This document shows positions 26,080-39,379 of a DNA stretch of 64,000 nt, in pieces; position 1 is the stretch's first letter, and each line of letters opens with the position of its first letter. Source of the stretch: Epiperipatus broadwayi (lineage: Eukaryota; Onychophora; Udeonychophora; Euonychophora; Peripatidae); NCBI GenBank assembly GCA_028023455.1, contig JAQFVV010000036.1, forward strand, positions 5,761,576 to 5,825,575, read 5' to 3'. Below the pieces are notes generated by a model. It made no database searches. It was not told the DNA's origin and saw nothing but the letters and a program-made list of their open reading frames with translations. The translations under genes and the position numbers were made by a program.

Positions 26080-29000
26080 ATTCTTTATTGGATGGATTAA
26101 TTTTTATGTATCTTTTCTTTACTATAATTTTATTACCATAATAACAATATGAAAATACTATAATATAATCTCTTATCTTCGTATAATAACATAATAAGTA
26201 TGTGGTAGCATTCAATACTCTGAAAAAATATATGTGTGTGGCAACAGATAGCATATATTTCGATGTACTATTATAATAATCAATTTATGATCATAAGATA
26301 ATGTAAAAGTGTGATTTCTTAAATAAATAAATTCCAAGAAAATATTAAAATTCTTCAAAATAATACTTCATTTATTTCTGTGCAAAATGTTATGTTTGAT
26401 TCAATTGTTCTGTGTGTATCATGCATTTTAATTGGGGGAAAAAACAGTCTGAACACACAAATTTTGAAAACAAATTTAACAAAGTTTTATTATAACAATA
26501 AAATAAAATAACAATTTATTTACAATATTTACACTTGACATCCTAAATTTGCACCGTTATACATTTTTTATTAATTATAGTTATTAAAAACAATAGAGAA
26601 TCTATTTAAGTCTTCACTCTGACTTAAAATAATAATAATAATAATAATAAAACAATACAATTTTATTTATCTCTTTGTGATTAAACTTTATGATAAAATC
26701 ACATTTCTTTATACTTATTTTAACATATTATATCTTTAAATATTATTTCACTATGCTTCCTTTTAAAACATCCATTGAAATATAGTACGGAAAACACAAA
26801 AAATAAGAATATCGAGTATGGATCATTTAACTAAACAATTTCGTTTTGCAATGTTGAAAAATGCTATATAAAATATCTACTGTTAATTTATTACTAGACT
26901 ATGTGGACATCGCTGTTCACTATACTATGACTATTAAATACAACATATCCTATTTAACATTACTCTAATACTGAATAGCTGTAATCATTGATGTATTCCT
27001 TATTATTTAAATAAATACAAAATCATACCTATGCTTATTTTATATCGCTTTGTTTTATAATATTATATCTTAAAAATATGCAATACTCATAAAATAATGA
27101 AATAAAATATTTGAAAGTTATTTAACATTTCAAAGAGCAACTTTGCTTTATTTATTTTATTCCTAAAATTTATTTTATTTCCAAAATTAAATTTAGAACA
27201 TATTTTATGATTCTTTATTATTTTTATTTTGGGTCCGTTGGATTTTCAATTTTAACTTGTACAAACTCTACTCCTTCTTACAAGTAAATGAACTTATCTT
27301 ATTCAGACAATAGCATATCTTAAACTCTAAATTATTTATTATTTCTTTACAAAATATTCAATACTGTATGATGTAGTTACTTTGGAAATCCAGATAGTAA
27401 ATAGATGTATAAGCCTAGGGAAGAAAAACTAGAGTCTAACTTATAGTACATACTGGATAAAAATACCATGGCACAGTGTATCTATAAAATATAGAAGCAT
27501 AACCTATTCTGTCTAATGTCTTCCACTATTAACAATGATGTTAAAACTATTCCTTCAGCTTTATTGACACATCAATACTTAAAGAAAATACACACTGCCC
27601 ACAAATAAATATATCAGCTACAGGGCATTGTTAACTGTACTGTATACTTAATAAATTACGAAAAACATTCTACTCTTATTCCCCTAATACATCCTACCTT
27701 GATATCATCTCTTTGGTTTCATGTTCTCCAGCTTACTCCCAAAGTCACTATCTTATCAACATTTCCTAATATATTTATCAAATCTTACACCAACAAATTA
27801 CTAACTCACATAATCAAAATAATAAACAAAATTCAATTGTAATTAAAATGATCTCACTAATCTACAAAAAAAGGTCTGCTTTACCTTCCTTTCTCATATT
27901 CTTAAACACGTACAAATTAGTCATATAAGTACTTTGAATATCCAATAATATTAAAGTTTTTAAAAGAATCATATAACTATTCATCATCATGTTGTGTTAT
28001 ATTACTAATATGAAATTAAAGTATGCATATTCCCAAAAATAAATCCTAATCTCATAATTTAAATGTGTTGTACAAATGCATCTACATACAACTTACATTC
28101 ATACTTTCATTCATTATAATTTATTGGCAATCTGCAAAAAAGAAAACAAAAAAAAATCATAAAATATATCAATATTCACAACTATTACCTAAGTGATATT
28201 GACTTGTCATCACTTATGATGTCTTCATGTCCATTAATTAAATAAGACATTGCATATATGAAAACATCCATACTTCCACACTGAAAAATGTTAACTTATT
28301 TAAAATATCAAACTATTTTACTATCAGATTATTATATCATTAGTATTAAATTAATATTCATGTTCCTACACTTCTAATTAAAATAATATTATACTTTAAA
28401 AATTAATAAATAAGTCAAAACCATAATTATGTAAATCTTCAGCTGACGAATGTTTTCTTTATAAAGTTCAAATGTTTTTATTTTCTCGAGAGTTTTTTTT
28501 TTAAAAAAAATGTTCTCTTAAGAGCTTTTAAAACTCTCACCATTGCCAAGTTTCACTTGCTTGACAACGAACAACCAACCACCCTGAACTTAGCATATGC
28601 ATTGTAAATTCTTCCTGTGTGGATGAGTGAAGTTTAAAAATGAATAATTAAAAAATAATAATACATCTTAAATCTTGGAAAATTAAATAAAATAATCATT
28701 GATCTATTCTGGAAAAGTTTATAGAATAATAGTTTATAGCTTCTATTATCCAGAACAATGATTATTAAAATAATAATAAAATCATAAGATTGAAAAATAA
28801 TAACTTGAAGCTTCTATCCATAGAAAATCCTGTATTGGCTTGGTGATGCATCATGTCCCAGTAACTTAACTACAGGTAAACCAGATAAAACTTTTTGTGC
28901 AATTTTAAAATATTTCTGTCTCCATAAGTTCAGTAATGGCTGGTTTATAATTCACTTTTTTATAGGTTTACTCTTCAGGATAATATTACTATATATTATC

Positions 29001-30865
29001 CATTTAAAGCTATTTCATTATTGTTTTAAAATTATCAATTTTTAAATAATTTTTACGAACGCATATAACCTTATATAACTTAGGTTTTATAACATACACT
29101 TTTCCAAAAAATACTTTCCAATAGTTTTTACTTATGATAGTTTCTCTTGAAAATATTTACAATGTTTTCCTTCAAAAAGGATAAAACATTTATCTCCATA
29201 GCATTATATTTCCATAAAATTATTATAAAACTTATCATATTATTTGTCAGTCTTAAACACGACCATCTCACTATTATATTAAAATGTGTGGTTCATTTTT
29301 AATCTGCAAGTAGCTTTTCTGTTAAGCTTTCTGTAAATGTCCAAAACAAGACTTTACTTATTAAAATAGTTCTCTTGGTCAATGCCATACTTATTTTTAA
29401 AATATTCTTCATTAAATACATTTTACTTATTGGCATATCCATATTTTTTACTGTGAAGTTATATTAAGTTTTGATGAATAATCCTAGTAACGGGAACATT
29501 AATTAGCAATGCATATTTTTAATAAACTTACTAAAATATACTTATTCTACACTCTCTTTGCAAATACTTTAAAATAAATATCCTATTAGTTTGCAAATAA
29601 ATTATACGAGAGCACTAAAATTGACTAAAATAAAAAATTTTAAAATTACTATCACATCGATCACTACTGACACCCCTGTGCAACAGTATTTATGCCCTAC
29701 AAAATACCTTATCCTATTGGTGGATTTTCACTTTTCATTTGATACCGAATTTGCATATTGCTAGTCTTACACAATTAAATTTCAAAAATAAAATATGATT
29801 CATTATAATTTTAAAATATTATTTAAAATATTAGTCTTAAATTAATTATTATACCTTACTAAAAATTAATTAAACATTTAAAATGACTTTTAAAAACAAT
29901 ATTTAATAATTTTATCCCACCTTCAATATTTAATTTATCTATTTTATTTTAAAACAAAATATTTAATTTTTATTAGCTGTACTCATCTTATAATACTATT
30001 TAAAACATTTAATGATAGTTAACTTAAATATTTTCCTTTATGATAGGCAAATAAATATTCAATTCTATAATGCAATTTTTAAAATATTTTGAACTTTGTT
30101 AATACAAATACTAGCAAGCATGTGTGCATTACTGTATTATGCTGGTCACATGATTTTACAACCTAGACAGATTGTATCCAATTTACTGTCTGAAAATAAA
30201 TGATAAATTGCAACACTTATTATATTAAATAAATATTACAACAATATAAAATTTGGAATAATAACTTGCCAAATATAGAATTAAATATAACTTTTAGTAC
30301 CATAAAACTTACTTTTAGAATATGATATTAATTATAATTATTAAATATAATTTATAATTTTAAATATAGCATTTATTTAACTATAAGTTTTAAACTATTA
30401 AAATTTAACTTTTTAAACATACTTTAAACATTTATAGCTGCGTGATTTATTATGGCCAGCTTTTCCAACCATCTGTAATTAATATTTTTTAGCTTTGTTT
30501 AACTGTTTTAAGATTATATATCATAATTTTAAGCATTACTTATTTTTATTTAGCTTTAAATTGTACTTTTAAAATATTATCAATACAATATAACTATTAT
30601 CCAAAGAGAAACATTCTAAATTTAAAATTTTTAGTAATTTACAGTAATGAGCTGATTCTAATCTATAGAAAAGGGTGCAATATAGATACCATATTTACAC
30701 TTTATTCATGGTGGCAGCATATAATCATATTGTGACTATTAGTTCAAACTTTTCAGGGGGAAAAGATTTTATGCATTAGGAAATAATTCACTGCATCATG
30801 TTTTGTGACAGGAAGGTTCCAGATTATTATCATTATGTCAATTTAGCAAAAAAAACAGCTGACAA
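26080..30865. other. AT-rich non-coding stretch
   Basis: 4.8 kb with no ORF above background, no splice-bounded coding block and no repeat that I can name. A short (AAT)n run lies at 26629-26650. The ORF 26072-26254 (minus) is a chance ORF at the array edge. Confidence 0.5.
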
Positions 30866-30868
30866 AAG

Positions 30869-31000
30869 AAAACACACTGAATTTTTTTTTTCCAAGGGTC
30901 ATAACATTGGCCGGGACACGAACCCGCAAAACGGGCAACTGCTTGTAAGGCAGTCGCGCTGACCTGTTGACCACTAATGCAAGACAAAACACACTGAATT
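30869..31000 (-). repeat. tRNA-derived SINE family S1, copy 3, with target duplication
   Basis: The minus-strand tRNA-like body is 30905-30980: TTAGTGGTCAACAGGTCAGCG, anticodon stem ACTGC/GCAGT around loop CTTACAA (triplet TAC), and GGGTTCGTGTCCCGG. The poly(A) tail appears as T9-10 on the plus strand at about 30882-30891. A 15-bp target duplication AAAACACACTGAATT lies at 30869-30883 and 30986-31000. Confidence 0.92.
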
Positions 31001-31411
31001 GAAACAAAGTATGATAATGTTAAAAATACATCATCACTTTCTACAGTATAAGTAAAAAAAAATTGAAGTAAAACTTTTTAATAAAATTTAGTGAAATTTA
31101 TTCGATTTTTTTAAAATTTAATAAATGATTTATTAATTTTGTTTTAATTTACCTAACATCTCTTCAGTAAATTATAGGCCCTCAAAACTGTATATTTATC
31201 AAAAATATGGAGTGCTATCTTGGTTTACTTGAAAACTCACAAGTACCATTTTATTAATATTATTAAAATAAAGTAAAAATAAAGAGCTGAATAACCTGAA
31301 CAAATAATAGGTACTTGAATTATTAAGTATACATAAAATAAATGTTGCCTTTAAAAAAATTTTAAAAAAACTCACTGATTTTGTAGCATCACTCAAAATT
31401 ATATACTTCTA

Positions 31412-31736
<325 letters not shown>

Positions 31737-31739
31737 AGA

Positions 31740-32470
31740 TTCTAATATAAGAAAATAGAGTGATTCCTAGTATATTAATTTAAAAAAGAAAAAGCATTTT
31801 ATTTAGCTTCTGAATCACAATACTTGAAATTCATCAAAGTGTTAAATGAGAAATATGCAAGGTTTTGACCTCGGATGAAAATGGTTATTGTGTCTACTAA
31901 ATGTGTATTTTCTTTCTGCAATGGCTTGCAAAGTGGAAGAGAGCATATTTGAAATTTTCTTAGTATCATTTTACTTTATCACTATTAATTATTACATAAA
32001 TATTTTTTTTCTTCTGTGTGAATTATCATTTCAAAAAGTATAGTAGGATACATAAAAACTCCCCAACCTTACATGAAATTTTTATAGGTTTCTACTAAAT
32101 AGTTAACCAAAGTAAACAGAAGTTTTGCTGTAAAAAAAAGCATGTTGTAAAATTAAGCTATCAACATGAACAACGAATTCCTGGTAATTCAAGGCTCTGA
32201 CTACTACTATAAATAAAAGTTATCCATAAAAAGATGTATTGCAACATATTGGATTATAATATAATAAGGAAAGCACTTATAAAAATTTGAAATCTGCACA
32301 ATTACATATGTTCTAAGTATAATAGTTTTAATTTAATACTTCTTATTCTACATGATATATTAAGTTGATAATGTGCATTTCGGCATCATGTGAGGGAAGA
32401 GCAAGGCCAGGAATAATATATAAATAAAGTTTGATATATGCTAGATATTAGTTTCTGCACCATAATTGTT
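31740..32470. other. AT-rich non-coding stretch
   Basis: Nothing recognised. Confidence 0.5.
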
Positions 32471-32479
32471 AATTATTAA

Positions 32480-32960
32480 TATATATATATATAGTACCCT
32501 CACTTCCAGGAAATATATCATAAAAATGGGTCTAGGTCAGATAATAATTATGCTCCACTAAAATGCATATAATTGATAATAATAATATTCTACGTTAATG
32601 TTCATTGTTTAAACTAGCTCAAAATAATAAAAATAATAATTTGGGTTGATTTATAAATTGAATAAATAAATATTTATTAAATCATGAGACTAGGAAGTGA
32701 GTTACAAGTCGTAATAAAGAATTACATTGAGCCAATATCCCACAGGATACTACCTCAATGGCATAAGAATGCTATCCCCCCTATTACTATCTCAAATAAT
32801 AAATCTATAGCATTCTTACGACTTCAACAATAATTAATTATTAAGATTACACTAATAAATAAATCTTAATCTTTTATTTAAAATAATCTAGCTAAAATAA
32901 TCTCATGTTCTTAAACTAATTTAAGTCAATCAAAATTACTGTAGTAAACTATGTGATTAT
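32480..32960 (+). repeat. Dispersed repeat family P, copy 2
   Basis: Direct-orientation partner of 25330-25805, with the same 'cccacaggatactacctca' core. It ends shortly before the RTE-like element. Confidence 0.75.
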
Positions 32961-33146
32961 TCAAATAGTATACAAACCTGGATGGGTTGCTCACCAACAC
33001 ACATTAGCCAGTGTGGTGAGTTTATTGGCTTTTTACCTCTGAGTGTAAGATCAAAAAACACCATGGTCTTTCTTCTCAGTCGTCTGCTAAGGCAGAATGA
33101 ATGTTTGTGTACATGACAAATATTTTTCCAATAAATATATACATTT

Positions 33147-35945
33147 ATGACAGACAAAAATAAATCATGGCCCTTATTCCCAGGAGGCTGTAAAGTCACC
33201 AAGTGCCAAAAGCAGAGGGGACTAAAAATCCCGATTGTGGACTTAGGCTGCCATTTGATGGTGACTTTTCATTTAGGTGCTTACAACTGCAGACCAATTT
33301 CAAGTGAAGGAAGATTGCAAGAATTAGAAGACTGTCTTATATTAAATGGGACATTATTAAACTTTGTGAAATGAGAAAAAAAGATGAAGAGACATTTGAT
33401 TTAAAAGGTGAACATGTACTCTATTATAAAGGAACAAATATTGGAAGTATAAGTGGAGGAGGAGATTCATTATAAATAAAAAATGGAAGAATAACATTGT
33501 GGAAATTGATAGGGTATCAGACAGAGTGGCAAGATTAGTTATACCACTTAATAACAGATACCAAATGCAGATAATTCAGATTTATGCCCCAACAAGTTCT
33601 CATAGTGATGAAGTAGTAAAAGATTTTTATATGGATGTACAAAAGGCTTTTGATCAGAGTAAACAACATTTTAAAATTGTTATGGGAGACTTTAATGCTA
33701 GAATTGGTAAACAAATGAAAGATGAAAGCACTGTAGATAATTTTGGTTATGGTAATAGAAATGAGAGAGGACATAGACTTTTGCAGTTTTCAGAAAAAGA
33801 AAAACTTTATATTATGAATTCTTTTTTTTTTTTGAGAAAAAAATGTTAAAAGGAAATGGACATGGAAGCATTCAACAGCAGAGTTGGATTATATTTTGAC
33901 TAATAGAAATATACACATTTCAAGATTGTAATGTTAGAGAGACAAAAATTATTAAGAAAAACAATATTTACAGTTAATATTCCTAATCTTTTGAAATATT
34001 CTAATGAATTTAAATTAGAACTTACTAATCGGGTTCAAGTATTAGTAGATTTTGAAAACTGCAACAAAGATAGCTGGTAGAAAAAAGAAGCAATTGACCA
34101 ATAAAAGGTTTCTACTGAGACTAGAGAATTTATGAAGAAAAGAAGGAATATGAAGATGAATAAAAATGATGCATTAAAAAGGATTGAATATCTCGAATTT
34201 TGTAAAATGGTGTGGAAAAGAGTTCAAAATTATATAAAAAAGTATAACTGTGAATTAGCAAGGAAAGTTGTAGAAGAGAATAAAAGTCTCAAGAATGTAA
34301 AACAACATTTTGGTGTTGGTATGAAATTTATATCTGCAATAAGAAAAGAAGATGGAATTATTATTAAAAAGAGAGAGGACATCACGAAATGGGTAGAAGA
34401 CTTTTATCAAGAATTATATAGTAATAAAAAACAAGTACCTCCTATATCTATTACACCTTCCAAATTACCCAGAATTTTAAATGAAGAAGTGAGACATGCA
34501 ATTAACTGTATGAAAAAAGGAAGGGCTCCAGGTAATGATGGAATTATAATTGATATATTAAAAGAAGCAGGTGAAGAAATAGAAAAAAATTTAGCAAAGT
34601 TATGTACCAAATGTCTAAATGATAAAGATGTACCAGATGATTGGAAGACTGTAGAATTAATATTAATATTTAAAAAAGGTGGTAAAGAAGATATTAGAAA
34701 TTACAGACCTATCAGCCTTTTATCAGTTTTATACAAAATTTTTACCAAGATAATTACAACTCATCTACAGAGAACATTGAATTTCCACCAAGCAAGAGAA
34801 CAAGCTGGATTTAAAAGTTGTTTTATATAGTAGATCATATCCAGGTATCGAGAGAAGTTATAGAAAGGACAAATGAATATGAGTTCCCATTATGCTTTAG
34901 ACTTGTAGATTATGAAAAGGCATTTAATTCTATAAACATTTCTTCAGTGATTAAAGCATTGAATCATCAAGGTATAGATCCAGGATATTGTCATATTTTA
35001 AAGAATATTTATAAAAATGCAACAGCAACAATTAAATTACATAATAATACTGGGAAAGTCAACATTGAGAAAGGTGTAAGACAGGGTAGTTCCATATCTC
35101 CAAAACTTTTTACAGCAGTGTTGCAAGAAGTATTTTGTGGATTAAAATGGGAAGCTAAAGAAGTGAAAGTAAATGGAGATTATTTAAGTAATTTAGAATA
35201 ATTTTGCAGACGATGTAGTTGTTTTTGGAAATAATTATTTAAAGCTACAGGAAATGTTGCAGGAGTTATCAGATGAAAGTTAAAAAGACTAAAGTAACAT
35301 TTAATGGATTTTTTCAAAATATGAAAATAAAGATTAATTATGATGTGTTAGAAGAAGTTAATAGTTACAAGTACCTTGGTCAGATTATTAATACAAATGA
35401 GAACATAATGAATGAAATTAATCATAGAATTAAACTTGGTTGGAGTGTTTTTAGTAGAAATAACTTGATACTAAAAGGAAATATGCCTATGTGTTTGAAA
35501 AGGAAGGTTTTTAATAAATGTATTTTACCAGTTCTTGCTTATGGATCTGAGACTTGGATACTTAATAGAAGAGCAGTGCAGAGACTTCAGACCACTAAAA
35601 AAGATATGGAAAGATGCATATTGGGAATAACAAGAAGAGATCGAAAATGCAATATATAGTTAAGAGAACAAACAAGTGTTACTGATTTCATTGAAAAAAT
35701 TAAAAGACTGGAGTTGGGCTGGACATATTGCTAGAAGAGATGATAATAGACGGACAATTCAAATCTTAAACTGGATTCCAAGAGATTGTAAAAGATCCAG
35801 AAAGAGACCTCATGTGAGATGGATGGATGAAATAAGAAAGTGTGCAGGGGTGATGTAGAGAAGGGAAGCTAAACATCGGGGAAGATAGATTGAGCTTGGA
35901 GAGACCTTCATCCTGCAGTGGATTGATAATGGTTGATGATGATGA
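33147..35945 (+). pseudogene. RTE-like LINE, nearly full length but broken (copy 1)
   Basis: The endonuclease part (about 33340-33950) includes NNIVEIDRVSDRVARLVIPL, QIIQIYAPTSSHSD and VMGDFNARIG. The RT part starts near 34132, with GRAPGNDGI, NYRPISLLSVLYKI and QAGF in 34132-34830; LVDYEKAFNSI (catalytic Asp) and GVRQGSSISPKLF in 34818-35201; and FADD at 35203-35214, which falls outside any long ORF. C-terminal blocks follow: YGSETWILN (35273-35659) and WAGHIARRDDNRRTIQI with RPHVRWMDEI (35676-35858). The 3' end is a TGATGATGATGA tail at 35934-35945, typical of RTE elements. At least three reading frames are used in turn, so it cannot make the polyprotein. A 5-6 nt deletion near 35710 is visible against the 44343-44606 copy. 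It belongs with the 'craniofacial development protein 2-like' ORFs often annotated in arthropods. Confidence 0.9.
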
Positions 35946-35954
35946 TATTATATC

Positions 35955-36034
35955 ATACTCAATGCTCTTATTAATTCGTGCCTTTAAAAATTATGTTAGT
36001 GGGCTGCAATATCTAAAAGGTTGCCGACCGCTTC
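35955..36034 (-). repeat. hAT terminal fragment
   Basis: 'gtgggctgcaatatctaaaa' followed by GGTTGCCGACCGCT resembles the right end of hAT elements (compare GGTTGCCGACCCCTG at 20327-20341). There is no partner end nearby. It abuts the RTE 3' tail, so the LINE may have inserted beside or into an old hAT. Confidence 0.5.
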
Positions 36035-36049
36035 TCTAAGCAACAAATA

Positions 36050-37020
36050 TACTTCAAATAGTATATTTGAGAAAAGATTGTCAGATGTTTTACACTTGTT
36101 GATAATGGTAATAAAATAAAATTTGAGCTTATAAATTTAAAATATGTTTGATAATATATATTTTTTCAGTATAATATCTATTAATTAAATATAAGAGGCT
36201 GCATTTTCAGTACATTTATAATATTTGTATTTTTATAATGTAAGATATAATTAATATTAGGAACTTTGAAAAGATTTTGATGCTCTCAGAAAGTCAAAAT
36301 AGATGTAAATCAAACTGTTTTAAGTCACTTTAAAACTTTTATAAATATTTGCTAGCTCGATATTACATAAGTGTGTGAAAAATACTTACATAAAAAATTT
36401 TACGTCGAGTTAAAAATACAAAAATTTTCAATTCCAATTATAAAGTCGTATTGATTTTCTAATTATTTTAGTCCATATATCTTTAGGTTATTCTGTAAAC
36501 AGACTTAAATTCTACATAATATTCATATTTACCAAAATTTTAAAACTACAATAAAAATTAGTCTTTAAAATGTTACACAGTATTTTAATGTCGGTGTTCA
36601 ATTACTTCATTGATTTTTCTACATGTCCTTAAAGTCAAATTAATTGATTTCTTTCTCAGTACGAATAAAAGAAATTGTCATTATATTTATTTAATGAAGG
36701 ATAAAATAACAAGATAACAATTAAAAGTTAGATATAATTAATTGCAAATTTAACGAAGTAAAAAGAAAAAAGTATTTATCATTAATATCAAATTTTAAGT
36801 ATATATACACTTTATTCTCGAATTTTTAAAAAAAAGGTTTGCTTTTTAACTTTATTTCAATATATAAAAAATAAAATTTTATTTAATATTGGCTTATAAA
36901 ATATAACATTCATATGGATTAAAATATATTTTCCATCAACACTCTAATAAAAATAAATATAATAAATGAGAGATATTAATAAAATATCCGAATATAAAAG
37001 TAAATAACATTTTATATTAG
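36050..37020. other. AT-rich non-coding stretch
   Basis: Nothing recognised before the tetranucleotide array. Confidence 0.5.
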
Positions 37021-37023
37021 TAA

Positions 37024-37025
37024 GT

Positions 37026-37116
<91 letters not shown>

Positions 37117-37159
37117 GGATGGATGGATGGATGGATGGATAGGTAGATAGGTAGGTAGG

Positions 37160-37218
<59 letters not shown>

Positions 37219-37320
37219 GTAGATAGGTAGATAGGTAGGTAGGTAGGTAGATAGACAGATAGACAGACAGACAGACAGATAGATAGGTGAGTGGGTGTGT
37301 GGGTTATAGGTAGGTAGGTA
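37024..37320. repeat. (GACA)n/(GATA)n/(GATG)n/(GGTA)n tetranucleotide array
   Basis: About 295 bp of four-base units that shift from ACAG to ATAG to ATGG and GTAG. It directly abuts the 5' end of the second RTE copy. Confidence 0.97.
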
Positions 37321-37324
37321 GAAT

Positions 37325-39085
37325 CATGCCAAACAAAAGTAAATTTATAGCCATTATACTCAGGAGGCTATCAAGTCACCAGCCAAGGTTTCAATAGTGT
37401 CTGAAGGCAGAGAATACTGAAAAGCTCCTAATTGCAGATTCAAGCTGTCATCTGATGATGGCCTTTTGTTTAGTTTGTAGTTACAAAGTACATTCAAGTG
37501 AAAAAAGGTATCATGGATTGAAAAAATAATTATCTAATTTGAAATTGACATTGTTGGACCTTATAAAGTTAGAGGTGAGTGGAAATGTATTTTACTATAA
37601 AGACATAAATTTTGGAAGCATGAGTGAAGTACAATTCATTACAAATAAAAGATGGACAAACAACATTGTAGAGATTAATGGTATATTGGACAGATTGGTA
37701 AGATTAATTATTCAACTTAAGGGAAGATACCAAATGCAAATAATTCAACTTTATGCCTGAACATGTTTTTATTGTGGTGAAGAAGTAGAGAATCTTTATG
37801 TGGATATAAATGAGAAAGATGTAATTTTAAAATTAGTAAACAACTGAAAGAAAAAAGGGATGTAGGTTAATTTGGTTATGTTAACAAAAATGAGAGAAGA
37901 TATAAACTTACAGAGTTTGCAGAAAAAGAAAAACTGAAAATTATAAATTCTTTCTTATGAAAAAAAATACTAAATAGAAATGGACATATAAACATTAAAA
38001 TAAATGAATAACAAAATTAGATTATATTTTAACTAGCATAATGTTTCAAAATTTTAATGTTTTTAATAGATTCCACACAGGAAGTTATCATCTAGCAATG
38101 AGATGTAAAGCATTCATTAATGCAAAATTGAAAAGTCAAAAATTTTTAAGAAAAACAAAATTCACAGTTGCTACTACTAACATTCAGAAACCTTCCAATG
38201 AATTTAAATTTGAATTTCCAAATCATTTTAAAATTTTACCAGATTTTGAAGATAGTTTATATTTGAGTGAAATTAATAAGAGGATAAGTGATACATTATT
38301 AAGAACTGCAACACAGAAAGCAGATAGACAAAAGCAGAAATTTATCAGTAAAATTTTTATTAAGACGACAATCTATGAAGATAAGAAGGAATGTGAGAAA
38401 AACAAAAATGATCTATTAACATGAACTGAATATCTAGAGTTTACAAAATAGTACAAAAACAGTTAAGAATAATTGAATATCTAATATTTACAAATTGATG
38501 CAAAAAGATTAATGATATAAAATATATAATTGAGAATTGGTAAGGAAAGCTATAGAAGAGAATGAAATTCTCAAACATGTTAAATAACATCTTAGTATTT
38601 AAAGGAAATTATTGCTGCAATAATGTGAAAAGTTGGAACAATTATTAAAGAAATAGATTGCATCACAGAATTGTGGAAGAGTTCCGTAAAGTGTAAAGAA
38701 TCGTATAGCAATAATGAATAAGAAAATAAATTATCCTCTACAATGACTACATCTTCTGAATTGCATAGAGTTTTAAATAAAGAGTATGAAATACAATTAA
38801 ATCTATAAAAAAGAGAAAGCTTCAGGTAATAATGAATTTATAATGGATATCTTAATAGAAGCAAGTGAAGACATAAAACCATTGTTGTTGAAGTTGTATA
38901 CCAAATAATTGTTTAATGAAGAAAGACCAGTTTGATTAAAAGAATGTAGAAGTTATGCTGACATTTAAGAAAGGTAATGAAGAAGTTATTACAAATAGAA
39001 GACTTATCAGTCTTTTATCAGTTCTATACAAAATATCAAGATAATTACAAATTTTGATCTATGTTGATTATGAGTCGATCATGAC
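37325..39085 (+). pseudogene. RTE-like LINE, decayed (copy 2)
   Basis: The same family as copy 1 at DNA level from the 5' UTR ('caggaggct.t.aagtcacca') through the endonuclease (37539-37760 reads NNIVEINGILDRLVRLIIQL and YQMQIIQLYA). The linker ORF 38041-38424 contains HTGSYHLAMRCK where the endonuclease 'SDHRLVR' block is expected, so the catalytic SDH Asp is lost. RT remnants continue to 39050 ('acttatcagtcttttatcagttctataca'). A Penelope-type palindrome interrupts it. It is much more degraded than copy 1, with many stops. Confidence 0.85.
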
Positions 39086-39356
39086 ATGAATTAAAAGCTA
39101 CTAAAACAGGCAAACTCTCTATACATTAGTCCCATTCAGTGCAAGCCAGAGTAATCAATAGATGCCAGAAGGCTAGTGTATAAAATCCCTATCTAGCTTG
39201 TGGCTTTCATCAGGGATTTTATACACAAGCCTTTTGGCATTCACTGATTACTCTGGCTTGCACTGAGTGGCACTACTGTATGGAGAGTTTTGCCTGTTTT
39301 AATAACAGTTATGAGCAAGCATAAGAAATGGTGATCACGTGATGAATTAAAAGCTA
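39086..39356. repeat. Penelope-type palindrome, family A, inside RTE copy 2
   Basis: Inverted arms: 'aaaacaggcaaactctctat' and 'gccagagtaatcaat' at the left (about 39105-39185) match the complement of the right arm (about 39213-39300). The middle holds CTGATGA on the minus strand (39207-39213), but a deletion of roughly 34 nt has removed the GAAA and stem III part, so the ribozyme is dead. A 14-bp target duplication TGAATTAAAAGCTA lies at about 39089-39102 and 39343-39356. The right side includes an extra 'agcataagaaatggtgatca' segment. Confidence 0.8.
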
Positions 39357-39379
39357 TTTAAAGTAGGCTTCAATGATAA

